This document shows, one piece after another, positions 7,114-15,111 of a stretch of DNA of 21,134 nucleotides. Each line of letters begins with the position of its first letter. Positions within the stretch are counted from its first letter, which is position 1. Origin of the DNA: Candidatus Iainarchaeum andersonii SCGC AAA011-E11 (GTDB lineage Archaea > Iainarchaeota > Iainarchaeia > Iainarchaeales > Iainarchaeaceae); assembly GCA_000402355.1 (NCBI GenBank), contig AQRS01000034.1, positions 17,646 through 38,779 of the forward strand, read 5' to 3'. Both the position numbers and the translations under genes were made by a program. Under the pieces are notes generated by a model that saw only the letters and a list, made by a program, of their open reading frames with translations, did no database searches and had not been told where the DNA came from.

Positions 7114-8490
7114 ATGGTGGGGACAGCGGGCACCGGAATACTCATCGGCGCGGGCACGAAGAGCAGCGTCATACAGCTTCTCTCCGAGGAATGGCCCCTT
7201 TCTTCAAAGGAAATCCATAATCAGCTCTGCCGCAAGCACTCATTCTCTGGCTCTTACCAGGCGGTTCACAAAACCCTGCAGGAACTCGAAAAGGCCGGGG
7301 TTCTGCAAAAAGCGGACTCAAAATACGCACTGAGCCACGCGTGGGCGAAGCAGGTTTCGGCGTTCGGGAAGAAACTCGAGCAGGGGCTTACGGGGAAAAC
7401 CAATGGCAACGGTTCAACAAAAACGCTTGTTTTCGATTCATTCATTGGCCTCGGCCAATTCATCATCAATGATTTCTTCAATTATACTGATTCTGAAGGC
7501 AAAGGTGTTGTTTGCCTCTGGAACCACGCGTATCCAATTGCGGGGATGGTTACAAAGCAGGAGCACGAAACCCTCAAGGAGCTTTTTTCGAAAGGAACCA
7601 ATTACAGCATCTGCTACAACGAAACCTGCCTGGACAAGCTCACAATGGATTATTTGAAGGGCCTCGGCAAAAGCACTTCAACCGGCATTCCTGCCTCAAC
7701 CAAGACCGACACCTTCATAAAAGGGGATTACGTTATGCAGGTTTTCTTTGCCCCGGAAACGGAAAAAGAAATGCGGAAAATCTACTCGAGCATCAAGACC
7801 AAGCAGGACATAGACATGCAAAAAATGTTCGAATTCGGCTCGCGCAAAACCCAAATCAAGGCGGCCCTGTTCCAGAATGCTGAGTTCGCGGACTCTTTCC
7901 GGGAGGAAGCGAGGCTTGTAAGTGAAAAATATGCGAAAGGGGAAATAGTGGAAAAAGAGTTCAGTTCATTCATCGAATTCGGCAGGTTCCTGATAAACGA
8001 TTTCTTCACTGAAAAGTCGGCGCGTGATACTGTTCCTTGCGCGTGCCTCTGGAAGCACGCATATCCAGTTGTCGGGGCTTCACAAGAAGAGCACGAAAAA
8101 ATGAAAAACCTGTTTTCGAACCCGGAGCATTATGCAATCTGCGAAAGCAGCACTTATTTGGATAACCTCACTTCTGAGTACACGAAAAAACTGGGGAAGA
8201 AAAGCGTTATTGGAAAAAAGTTTTCCGCAAAACTGGACACATTTATTGAGGGGGACAAAATACTCCAAGTGTGCCGTCACAAGGAGTTCGAGGAAGACCT
8301 GGAAAAAATGTACTCGGAGATTGTGAGTGAGAGGGAATTCGACATGCAGAAACTCCTTGACTTCGGCTCCAAAACCCGCACAAATAAGCTTAAAGTAAAA
8401 ATATTCAGGAACAAGGAATTAGCTGAATCCTTAATGCAGGAAGCCAAGAAACTCTACGAACAAGCGCACCAAAAGGCGGTGGCGAAATGA
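7114..8490 (+). CDS. Winged-helix paralog 1 with tandemly duplicated C-terminal domain
   Basis: A protein of 458 aa, the first and longest gene of the array. Residues ~15-75 form the winged helix shared by all six paralogs (VIQLLSEEWPLSSKEIHNQL, then GSYQAVHKTLQELEKAGVLQ). The C-terminal domain occurs twice: copy 1 at ~107-270 (FIGLGQFIINDFF, CLWNHAYPIAG, LDKLTMDYLKGLGK, DTFIKGDYVMQV, FEFGSR) and copy 2 at ~275-450 (FIEFGRFLINDFF, CLWKHAYPVVG, LDNLTSEYTKKLGK, DTFIEGDKILQV, LDFGSK). Its function is not recognised; the layout is that of a DNA-binding regulator with a ligand- or partner-sensing domain. The ATG at 7114 lies just behind a TATA-like box. It overlaps the next gene by 4 nt (ATGA). 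Confidence 0.85.
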   Translation: MVGTAGTGILIGAGTKSSVIQLLSEEWPLSSKEIHNQLCRKHSFSGSYQAVHKTLQELEKAGVLQKADSKYALSHAWAKQVSAFGKKLEQGLTGKTNGNGSTKTLVFDSFIGLGQFIINDFFNYTDSEGKGVVCLWNHAYPIAGMVTKQEHETLKELFSKGTNYSICYNETCLDKLTMDYLKGLGKSTSTGIPASTKTDTFIKGDYVMQVFFAPETEKEMRKIYSSIKTKQDIDMQKMFEFGSRKTQIKAALFQNAEFADSFREEARLVSEKYAKGEIVEKEFSSFIEFGRFLINDFFTEKSARDTVPCACLWKHAYPVVGASQEEHEKMKNLFSNPEHYAICESSTYLDNLTSEYTKKLGKKSVIGKKFSAKLDTFIEGDKILQVCRHKEFEEDLEKMYSEIVSEREFDMQKLLDFGSKTRTNKLKVKIFRNKELAESLMQEAKKLYEQAHQKAVAK

Positions 8491-9326
8491 ACCCTCAACT
8501 CACTGAAATCAGGAAAACCGCCTCAACAAGAGAACAGATAATGGAAGTTTTATCAGGCGACAACTCTTTGTCGGCCAAGGAAATACATAATTCGTTGCAC
8601 AGGGAGTACGCAAACGATTCCTCCTACCAGGCTATCCACAAGGCACTCATTGAAATGGAATCTGAAGGTATTCTGGAAAAAGAAAACAGCAAATACTCAA
8701 TCAGCCTGAATTGGATCAAGGAAAGCAAAAAGAAGCTCGATGACATGGAAGAAAAGATAATCAACAGGCATATTACCGACAACAGGACGCGCATCATAAA
8801 CTGCCACACCTACCACGACTTCGGGAGAACGCTCCTCGAAATTTTTGCTGACGAAGTGGACAAAGGCATATACAGGGACTGCTGCTCGTTCCACAACCAC
8901 ATGTGGTGGATATTCACGCTGCAGAAGGACGAGTACTATTGGTTCAAGAAATTGGGCGCCACAAAATGCCTAATGGCATGCAAAGGGAACAGCCGCATAG
9001 ACAAATTCATGGCAGCTGCCTACCAGACTATTGGCCACCGCGTGAAGCTAGGCATTCCTTTCGAAAGCGCATGCGACATTGTTGTCAGCGACGACAGGGT
9101 TTACCAAATCTATTTCCCGGAAGAAATAAAGTCTATGGTTGAAAAAGCGAGGGGCGAAGTGAAAAACAGCATTGACGCGTTCACCAAGGATTATCCTGGC
9201 GAAATGTACAAGGAAAAAGGGACAATAAAAATAGTAATCATACACGACCGCGAGCTCGCGGACCGGTTCAGGAAAGAAATCAAGGGATTCTTCGCGGAAA
9301 AGGAAACCAAGGAGGTTGCTGAATGA
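8487..9326 (+). CDS. Winged-helix paralog 2
   Basis: A protein of 279 aa. Winged helix at ~10-75 (QIMEVLSGDNSLSAKEIHNS, SSYQAIHKALIEMESEGILE), ending with the family's xLxxWI boundary. The C-terminal domain (~95-275) is the most diverged of the set: the shared histidine motif is FHNHMWWIF, and the region DDRVYQIYFPEEIKSMVEKA aligns with the (G)D.I.QV.Y..E block of the others. It has several Cys (RDCCSF, KCLMACKG, ESACDIV) that the other members lack, so its ligand could differ or include a metal (inference only). Start and stop overlap both neighbours by 4 nt (ATGA), so translation is coupled. Not recognised as any named family. Confidence 0.82.
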   Translation: MNPQLTEIRKTASTREQIMEVLSGDNSLSAKEIHNSLHREYANDSSYQAIHKALIEMESEGILEKENSKYSISLNWIKESKKKLDDMEEKIINRHITDNRTRIINCHTYHDFGRTLLEIFADEVDKGIYRDCCSFHNHMWWIFTLQKDEYYWFKKLGATKCLMACKGNSRIDKFMAAAYQTIGHRVKLGIPFESACDIVVSDDRVYQIYFPEEIKSMVEKARGEVKNSIDAFTKDYPGEMYKEKGTIKIVIIHDRELADRFRKEIKGFFAEKETKEVAE

Positions 9327-10153
9327 ACTCCGTCGAACTCCTAACCCTTAACCCCAAAACAAAAACCACAAAAGAAATTATTATCCACACCCTCGGCAAC
9401 CGCTGGCCCTTGAGCGCCAAGGAAATCCATCACGCGCTTTCAAGGGAGCAGGGAATTGACGTTTCTTACCAGGCAATCCACAAGAGCATTCAGGAGCTCG
9501 AGGAAAACGGAGCAATCAAAAAGGAAGCCGGAAAATACAGCCTAGACAACGAGTGGATAGACAAGTCACAGAGCTACTTCAAGAGCCTCTCGATGGCGTA
9601 CAAGGAAAGCAATAAGTTCACCAGCGAAAACACACTGAAATTCAATAATTATACTGATTTTCCGCTCTTTCTCGGGAACATCTTTAATGAGCCGAGGGCA
9701 ACAAAGGACGAGCAAACACACATTTATGCAATAGCAAGGCACTTGTTCTGGCCCCTCAAATTCAGCTTCAAGGATTTCGAATTGTGCAGGTCGGTTGGAA
9801 AGAATGCGCAGCCCCACATAATTACTCCAGCAAGCACCCCATTCGACAAAGAAATACAAAAGTATTACAGAGTTGCAAAGTGGCCTGAAGCCACGATAGG
9901 CGCGGATATACAAGCAGAGGAAGACGTGATAGTGCAGGGAAACACTATAGTGCAGGTAAGCTACTCGAAAGAAACAAAGGAGAAAATCGACAAAATTTAT
10001 GAGAACGTGCACAACCTCGCTGATTTGTTCAAATTCTACATGAAAAACAACTCCGACGGGCTTGCCATAGAAGTCAAAATAACCCAGAACGAGCAGCTGG
10101 CAAAAATGATGCGCGAAAACATAATGCAAAAAATAAAAGAGGCGAGGAAATGA
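9323..10153 (+). CDS. Winged-helix paralog 3
   Basis: A protein of 276 aa. Winged helix at ~18-75 (IIIHTLGNRWPLSAKEIHHA, DVSYQAIHKSIQELEENGAI), then the xLxxEWI boundary. The C-terminal domain carries the conserved blocks in order: FPLFLGNIF, ARHLFWPLKFSFKDFEL, TPFDKEIQKYYRVAKWPEAT, DVIVQGNTIVQVSYSKETKE, NLADLFKFYMKNN and a final ITQNEQLAKMMREN segment. Members 3, 4 and 5 share the H..WPL.F.F.DF..  and TPF motifs and are clearly closer to one another than to members 1 and 2. Overlaps of 4 nt (ATGA) on both sides. A large antisense open frame at 9566-10129 is only its shadow. Confidence 0.83.
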   Translation: MNSVELLTLNPKTKTTKEIIIHTLGNRWPLSAKEIHHALSREQGIDVSYQAIHKSIQELEENGAIKKEAGKYSLDNEWIDKSQSYFKSLSMAYKESNKFTSENTLKFNNYTDFPLFLGNIFNEPRATKDEQTHIYAIARHLFWPLKFSFKDFELCRSVGKNAQPHIITPASTPFDKEIQKYYRVAKWPEATIGADIQAEEDVIVQGNTIVQVSYSKETKEKIDKIYENVHNLADLFKFYMKNNSDGLAIEVKITQNEQLAKMMRENIMQKIKEARK

Positions 10154-11019
10154 TTAATGAATTAACTTTGCTTGAACTTGGCTCGGAAAGCTCTTCCACA
10201 AGGCAAAAAATCATACAAGCACTTTCAGATAAATGGCCGCTCACTTCAAAAGAATTATACAATCACTTGAAAACGCATTTTTCTCTTGAATCGTCTTACC
10301 AATCCGTGCACAAAACAATGCTTCAAATGGTAGAAGACGGTACACTGGAAAAAGACGGAAAAATCTATCGGCTAAGCAAAGACTGGATAACCAACCTCAA
10401 GAAATTTTCCACAAACCTTGAAAACAAATATGCAAACAACAAAAAATCTAATCTGGAAAACGGAAATTCGGACACAAAAACACTGATTTTCAATGACTTT
10501 AGCGAATGTGTCACTGAAATGGCAAAACTATTCGCTAGCAGCAAACTTGTCGGAAAAAACAGTTCCATTGGAATAGGCCTTTTGAGGCACGCTTGGTGGC
10601 CCTTGAGATTTAGTTTCATGGATTTTGCTTTAGCTGTTTCAATGCTAAAAAACAATAATGGCGGGTACGCAGTAGTCCAAGAAGACACGCCATTTGACAA
10701 ATGGACAGCCAAGCAATACCTTGCTGCCGGGTTTCTTGGAGCAAAAATTGGAGTAAAAGACCTAAACCTAGACAAAGAAATAGTAATACACGGAGAGCAT
10801 ATAGTTGAAGTGAAATATTCTCAGGAAACGCGCAAGATGCTTGATGATGTATACAGGGAAACTCATGACTTAGGAGACTTATTCAAGCAATACGTCAAAC
10901 AAGCAATATCAAAAACGCCGAACCACATAGAAGTCACAATCACAAGGAAACCTGAGCTGGCGGCACTGATGCAGAAACAATTAATAGAGAAATACTTTGG
11001 AAGCGAGGCGAAAAAATGA
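10150..11019 (+). CDS. Winged-helix paralog 4
   Basis: A protein of 289 aa starting MINELTLLELGSESSSTRQK. Winged helix at ~20-75 (IIQALSDKWPLTSKELYNHL, SSYQSVHKTMLQMVEDGTLE) with the boundary RLSKDWI. The C-terminal domain has FSECVTEMAKLF, LLRHAWWPLRFSFMDFALAV, DTPFDKWTAKQYLAAGFLGA, EIVIHGEHIVEVKYSQETRK and HDLGDLFKQYV, the clearest form of the family core. Its bases look more AT-rich than in the flanking paralogs, and its first residues (MINEL) match those of the truncated sixth gene, so these two may be a separate, later-joined subfamily. ATGA overlaps with both neighbours. Function unknown. Confidence 0.83.
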   Translation: MINELTLLELGSESSSTRQKIIQALSDKWPLTSKELYNHLKTHFSLESSYQSVHKTMLQMVEDGTLEKDGKIYRLSKDWITNLKKFSTNLENKYANNKKSNLENGNSDTKTLIFNDFSECVTEMAKLFASSKLVGKNSSIGIGLLRHAWWPLRFSFMDFALAVSMLKNNNGGYAVVQEDTPFDKWTAKQYLAAGFLGAKIGVKDLNLDKEIVIHGEHIVEVKYSQETRKMLDDVYRETHDLGDLFKQYVKQAISKTPNHIEVTITRKPELAALMQKQLIEKYFGSEAKK

Positions 11020-11870
11020 ACACCTCGCTAACGCTCCTGAAATTCAATTCCAAGGCCGGCTCGAAGGAAAAAATAATAGAGATTGTTTCGAACAACTGGA
11101 AAACCAACGGCAAAAAAATCTTCGAGACCCTGCAAAGGGATTATGGCCACGAAATAACGTACCAGGCGGTTCACAAGATGCTTGCCGAGCTGGCAGATGA
11201 AAACGTAATAGAAAAGCAGAACAACACTTACACGCTGAACCAGGACTGGATAAAAAACAACAGGAAATTCTTTGAAAGCCTCGAAACCAAGTTCAAGAAA
11301 TACACACAGGCAAAAAACATTGACCCAAACTTCCAGGGCTCGATAACGCTGGAATTCGATACTTACAGTGAATTGGTTGTGAGCCTGGCTGAACTCTTCG
11401 AATCAACAATACTGGCTACAAAAGGCGACAGGACATTAATAGGGGCTTTCAAGCACGGAATGTGGCCACTTAACTTCAACTTCAAGGACTTTTTGCTTTT
11501 AATGAAAATGCTTGGCACTAAAGTAGAAGGTTACCCCATAATCAAGCATAAAACGCCTTTCGGCGAATGGATAATGCGGCAGTACAAGAAAGCAGGCGCT
11601 AAAGCAGTGACATTTGACGAAACGCTAGACATAGAAAATGACACACTCGTACAAGGGGACTGCATACTGGAGGTTTTCTACGAGCCGGAATTCGAAAAAT
11701 ACCTGGACAAAAAGCACGAGAAAATACGCGGCCTCGAAGACCTTTTGAAGGAATACGCGCTCACAAAGGAGCAACAGACAAAAATAAGGCTCGTAATCAC
11801 GAAAAATAGGGCAATAGCAAAGGCACTCAAAGAGCACTTACTGAAAAAACACTTTGGAGTTGGGGCATAA
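11016..11870 (+). CDS. Winged-helix paralog 5
   Basis: A protein of 284 aa. Winged helix at ~17-72 (IIEIVSNNWKTNGKKIFETL, ITYQAVHKMLAELADENVIE), then TLNQDWI. It departs from the other members in the first helices: the WPLSxKE(I/L) motif is WKTNGKKIF, so the wing-proximal surface is changed while the recognition helix YQAVHK is kept. The C-terminal domain has LVVSLAELFE, FKHGMWPLNFNFKDFLLLMK, KTPFGEWIMRQYKKAGAKAV, DTLVQGDCILEVFYEPEFEK and RGLEDLLKEYAL, ending in a family-typical LVITKNRAIAKALKEHLLK. ATGA overlap upstream; the stop TAA overlaps the next ATG by one base (TAATG). Confidence 0.83.
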   Translation: MNTSLTLLKFNSKAGSKEKIIEIVSNNWKTNGKKIFETLQRDYGHEITYQAVHKMLAELADENVIEKQNNTYTLNQDWIKNNRKFFESLETKFKKYTQAKNIDPNFQGSITLEFDTYSELVVSLAELFESTILATKGDRTLIGAFKHGMWPLNFNFKDFLLLMKMLGTKVEGYPIIKHKTPFGEWIMRQYKKAGAKAVTFDETLDIENDTLVQGDCILEVFYEPEFEKYLDKKHEKIRGLEDLLKEYALTKEQQTKIRLVITKNRAIAKALKEHLLKKHFGVGA

Positions 11871-12100
11871 TGATTAACGAGCTATACTTGTCAAAAATAA
11901 TTCCTGAAAGAACTTCTACAAGACAAAAAATAATTCATGCATTAGGAGAGCAATGGCCTTTAAGCACAAAAGAAATCCATATGAAGATAACAAAACAGTA
12001 TAACACGAATGTTTCTTACCAAGCAACACATAAACTGGTAAAAGAAATGAGCGAGGAAAATGTTTTACACCTATCCAAGTTTTGGATTCGGTGCGAGTAA
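11870..12100 (+). pseudogene. Winged-helix paralog 6, truncated next to the IS630-like transposase gene
   Basis: Only 76 codons remain. Residues 1-66 are a good winged helix of the family (MINELYLSKI, RTSTRQKIIHALGEQWPLST, NVSYQATHKLVKEMSEENVL). The following tail HLSKFWIRCE partly overlaps the 3' end of the transposase gene on the other strand and lacks the EKxxxxY wing found in all the paralogs. The whole C-terminal domain (~200 residues) is missing and does not reappear beyond the transposase, where the convergent subtilase gene begins. It was probably a full paralog cut by insertion plus deletion. The remaining peptide could still bind DNA, as a stand-alone half protein, if it folds. Confidence 0.75.
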
Positions 12101-13155
12101 ATGATTTATGCAGCACACGCTTTTAATTACTTTTGATGGAATTGCCGCTAGATTTTTGCTGAACGAAATGGCGAGCGCTCTCGTGTTTTTATACAGCCTG
12201 TTGTTGAGTTTTTTCCCTCTCGCGTAGCCCCACAGGGTTTCCATTGGATTGATTTTTGGAGAACACCTCGGAAAATATTCCAAGCGTAATCGAGGGTGTT
12301 TTGCCACAAAATCCTGGATTTCGCGCGTTTTTTCTGTGGTGTGGGCTTTGTGCCTGTCCAGAGCCACCACTATTTTTCCCCTCGTGCAAGATAGAATCAT
12401 GCTCAGCATGATAATTACTTTTTGCGCGTTGAATTCTTTGCTGGAAATGTGCAATTCTTTTCCCTTCAAAGGATTTACGGCGCCAACAGTGGTTATTTTT
12501 TTGTGGCTGGAAAAAGTCGGTATGAGCGGCTTGCCTTTCACCCTGCTCCAAATGTAACCGTTCTTGGGATGGAGCTTGGTGCTCGCCTCATCAAGGAAAA
12601 AAGCGGTTGCGCCAGATGCGATTATCCTCTTCATTTTCCTCAGGAAAGCCTTTTGCTCCACTTTATCCCCAATCAGGTAATCGTAACCTGTTTTCTTCCA
12701 GTGAAAACCATTCCTCAAAAGCAACTGGCGTACAGCCTCCTCAGTAACGGTTACACGGCGCTTTTCTTCCAGCCAGTCGCGCAGCTCCTTGCAATCCCAC
12801 CGCGCTGCATTCCAGGCATGCTTGAAAGGCTTGTTCTCATCCACCAATTTCACAATTTTTTCCTCAAGAGCAGGGGTAATCTTGCCTTCAGAACCCTCGC
12901 GAGGCTCATCATCCACTTTACCTGTTTCCTCATACTTGGCAATCCAAGCGCTTACAGTATCCTCATCCCTGGCAACAATGAAAGCTATATCCTTGAGCAA
13001 ATAACCCGAAGCTCGCAGGTACAGAGCCTGCCAACGCTCAGCAAGCCGCCTCTCTTTACAACTTCTATAGATTTTGCGGAGCTTGGGTGAATCAGCTTTA
13101 CTCAAAATCGGCATATTGGGTCGCAAACCCAATACGAATAAGTTATACTTACGCT
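12065..13155 (-). mobile_element. IS630-like insertion sequence (ends approximate)
   Basis: The element must include the transposase. Its ends are placed only roughly: the left near 12065-12073, where homology of paralog 6 to its siblings stops, and the right near 13130-13155, before the subtilase 3' end. IS630 elements use TA targets; TA occurs at 12072-12073 and 13139-13149. Weak similarity between the inward-reading ends (TTGGATT..GTGCGA versus TTGGGTT.TGCGA) may be terminal inverted repeats, but gaps are needed. An internal palindrome ATTGGGT-CGCAA-ACCCAAT lies at 13115-13133. Confidence 0.5.
12071..13114 (-). CDS. IS630-like DDE transposase
   Basis: An intact protein of about 347 aa from the ATG at 13114 (MPILSKADSPKL). 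N-terminal helix-turn-helix part (~33-75 of the longer frame: RWQALYLRASGYLLKDIAFI, VSAWIAKYEE), a second HTH-like region (RQLLLRNGFHWKKTGYDYL), then the DDE core: first Asp in AFFLDEAST, second in VALDRHKAH, and the Glu in INPMETLWGYAR. This order and the FLDE/LD..KAH/NP.E.LW motifs are typical of IS630/DDE_3 transposases. The frame stays open to 13165 but a minus-strand TATA-like AGTATAAC at 13146-13153 supports the ATG at 13114. It separates the truncated regulator from the subtilase. Confidence 0.88.
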   Translation of the reverse strand: MPILSKADSPKLRKIYRSCKERRLAERWQALYLRASGYLLKDIAFIVARDEDTVSAWIAKYEETGKVDDEPREGSEGKITPALEEKIVKLVDENKPFKHAWNAARWDCKELRDWLEEKRRVTVTEEAVRQLLLRNGFHWKKTGYDYLIGDKVEQKAFLRKMKRIIASGATAFFLDEASTKLHPKNGYIWSRVKGKPLIPTFSSHKKITTVGAVNPLKGKELHISSKEFNAQKVIIMLSMILSCTRGKIVVALDRHKAHTTEKTREIQDFVAKHPRLRLEYFPRCSPKINPMETLWGYARGKKLNNRLYKNTRALAISFSKNLAAIPSKVIKSVCCINHLLAPNPKLG

Positions 13156-13161
13156 TTTCGG

Positions 13162-15111
13162 TCACTCAAACCGAAAAATCACATTGGACTGGTGTATCAG
13201 CGGCGAACTCATGCCCGCAGGAATTTCAGCGGGATAACCGAGGTGCAGCCACTGGTCCGCGACATAATCCCTTATCCTTATTGTTTTGCCGGAACCATTG
13301 TATATTCTGAGTATGGCCTCGAACCTATTGTCGTCAATGCCTATTGTGGCTACTGTGGGGTTGTTGCTGATGGCCATTGTTTTTGAGCGCACCAAATCTA
13401 TGTCCTTGAGGGCTTTTTTTGCATCCAAGAGCCCGAACCCATATAGTGAGTCCTTTCCTTCAAGTCCTAAGTCGGTTGATGTTTTCGCGAGCAGTTCCTT
13501 TATTTGCTGCGGGGAAAGCAGGGGATTCTTTTCAATGAGCAGCGCCGCAGTTCCGGATACAAAGGCTGCGCTCATTGATGTTCCGGATTGCGTAATGGTT
13601 GCTCCGTTCAGGCCCGCGCTCGTGATGTTTGTTCCGGGCGCAACCACGTCAGGCTTTATGCCATAATCCTGAACAAACCCGCGCGAGGAAAAGCCCGCAA
13701 TATTATTGTTTTCATCCGCCGCGCCGACAGTAAATGCGTGCGCAGAGCTCCCCGGATAAGTGAGGCCCGCGTAGCCGTTGCAGGAACCCGAGGGTTGTTC
13801 GTAGCCGCAGTTTCCCGCGGAAGCGACCACGAACGCGCCCGCTGCCTCGGCTTCCGCAAGGGTGTTTTCCAGGGGCGAATCGGAGAAGTCTCCTATTGCT
13901 CCGAGGCTGAGGTTTATTATGCGTGCGCCATCATCAGTGTAAATGTCCCCGTCAGGGTTCAAAGAGTAATTTATTGCCTGTATTATTTGTGAGATTGTTC
14001 CCGAACCATTGGAATTCAGGGCTTTCGCATTAATCAGCAATGCGTTTGGCGCTGCTCCGTTCAGTGTTCCGTTGTTTTGGGTTGTTCCTGCTATGATTCC
14101 GGCTATGTGTGTTCCGTGGCCCTGCAAATCCTGAGTTCCTTCTCCGGTGAAATCGGCTTGCGAAACCACTTTTCCGGAAAGCATTGGGTTTGCAGAATCA
14201 ATTCCTGTGTCAACTACTGCCACCCTTACCCCGTTTCCTGTGAACGGAGCAACGCTTTCAAAGTTTGCGTTGATTTGCTGGATTGCTTCGTTCAAAAGCA
14301 TTTGGACTTCCCTGTCCTTGGAAATCATTTTTACCTGCTCCGTTGCCGCCAATTTAATTGCCTTGTTTTCAGGAATCTCCGCAACAATCACGTTCCCTAT
14401 TGCTCCCGCGAACTTGACTTCGCCTCCGAGCGCCTTTACGTTTGCCGCGGTTTCGAGTATTTCTTCCTGGGTTTGCGCTTCAATGAGTATGGTGGTTGTT
14501 TTGCCCGAGGTTTCGGAAAAATCATCCGTGATTTTGTTTTCTTCTTTGAGTGTTTCATAATCGGCTGTTTTTGCCGTGTCTATTGTGGGCTTTATTTTTG
14601 CGAGCTTTTCCGGCAAAACATCAATTATTGTTTCCGCGCAGCCGACACAGTTCTGTTGCGCCAGTTCGAGTTTTTTCCGCAAAAACATGCCGAGTTTTTC
14701 CTTTTCTATTCCGAACGCTGTGTCTTTTTTCGGTGCTTTTGGAGTTTCAGGGGGTATCGGAACTTCTGGGGGTTGGGAAGGATTTTCTGGTTCGGGGGCG
14801 GGATTATCTGGCAATATAACCAGTGAAACAGGGTTTGTGTTTCCCCCACCTCCTCCGCCTGACCCTCCGCCCCCGGAGCCGCCGCATGCCTTGCGCCAAT
14901 CAATTCCGAGCTTTTGTGCTGTGATTCTTTGCTGCAGGCATTCTTCTGCCTTTTGGCGCTGGAATCCGTTCAGTTCGCCGAGGCATTTTCCGCCGTAGAA
15001 TTGCTCCATTTCGGGGCATTTTGCAGGCGCTTTTCCGAGCACCGCGCTTGTTATTGCGTCGACTGCTTTTTCAACCGGGTTTTTTTTGTGTTGCCTGATA
15101 ACCGGTGTCAT
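13162..15111 (-). CDS. Subtilisin-like serine protease (S8) catalytic part, secreted; anchor lies in another frame
   Basis: Main body of a subtilase. Residues are counted on the 687-aa open frame (from 15225). A Cys-containing segment (~70-113), Gly-rich linker (~114-128), Pro-rich linker (~139-165), a second Cys-rich segment (QNCVGCAETI), an I9-like inhibitory propeptide (~241-312) and the catalytic domain: Asp339 (AVVDTGID), His370 (GHGTHIAG), Asn472 (ASAGNCG) and Ser550 (SGTSMSAAF). All are intact, so the enzyme core looks functional. After ~610 a short beta-rich tail follows; it stops next to the IS, so it may have been shortened. No signal peptide is present in this frame; the ATG at 15111 would give a cytosolic protein. 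The membrane anchor is encoded by the overlapping frame 15071-15304. Confidence 0.85.
   Translation of the reverse strand: MTPVIRQHKKNPVEKAVDAITSAVLGKAPAKCPEMEQFYGGKCLGELNGFQRQKAEECLQQRITAQKLGIDWRKACGGSGGGGSGGGGGGNTNPVSLVILPDNPAPEPENPSQPPEVPIPPETPKAPKKDTAFGIEKEKLGMFLRKKLELAQQNCVGCAETIIDVLPEKLAKIKPTIDTAKTADYETLKEENKITDDFSETSGKTTTILIEAQTQEEILETAANVKALGGEVKFAGAIGNVIVAEIPENKAIKLAATEQVKMISKDREVQMLLNEAIQQINANFESVAPFTGNGVRVAVVDTGIDSANPMLSGKVVSQADFTGEGTQDLQGHGTHIAGIIAGTTQNNGTLNGAAPNALLINAKALNSNGSGTISQIIQAINYSLNPDGDIYTDDGARIINLSLGAIGDFSDSPLENTLAEAEAAGAFVVASAGNCGYEQPSGSCNGYAGLTYPGSSAHAFTVGAADENNNIAGFSSRGFVQDYGIKPDVVAPGTNITSAGLNGATITQSGTSMSAAFVSGTAALLIEKNPLLSPQQIKELLAKTSTDLGLEGKDSLYGFGLLDAKKALKDIDLVRSKTMAISNNPTVATIGIDDNRFEAILRIYNGSGKTIRIRDYVADQWLHLGYPAEIPAGMSSPLIHQSNVIFRFE

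Noticed and set aside
9566..10129. 187-residue open frame antisense to paralog 3
   Set aside because: It is rich in Phe, Tyr and Cys with no motif and mirrors a well-supported gene; similar antisense frames occur over the other array genes.
12422..13090. 222-residue plus-strand frame over the transposase
   Set aside because: Shadow of an intact DDE transposase; no recognisable domain.
12060..13155. Clear terminal inverted repeats of the IS
   Set aside because: Only a gapped, weak match was seen, so the IS ends are reported as approximate.
14077..14826. Long plus-strand frame (249 residues) over the subtilase gene
   Set aside because: It is a shadow of the protease gene: Cys- and Phe-rich low-complexity translation, while the other strand has the full catalytic motifs.
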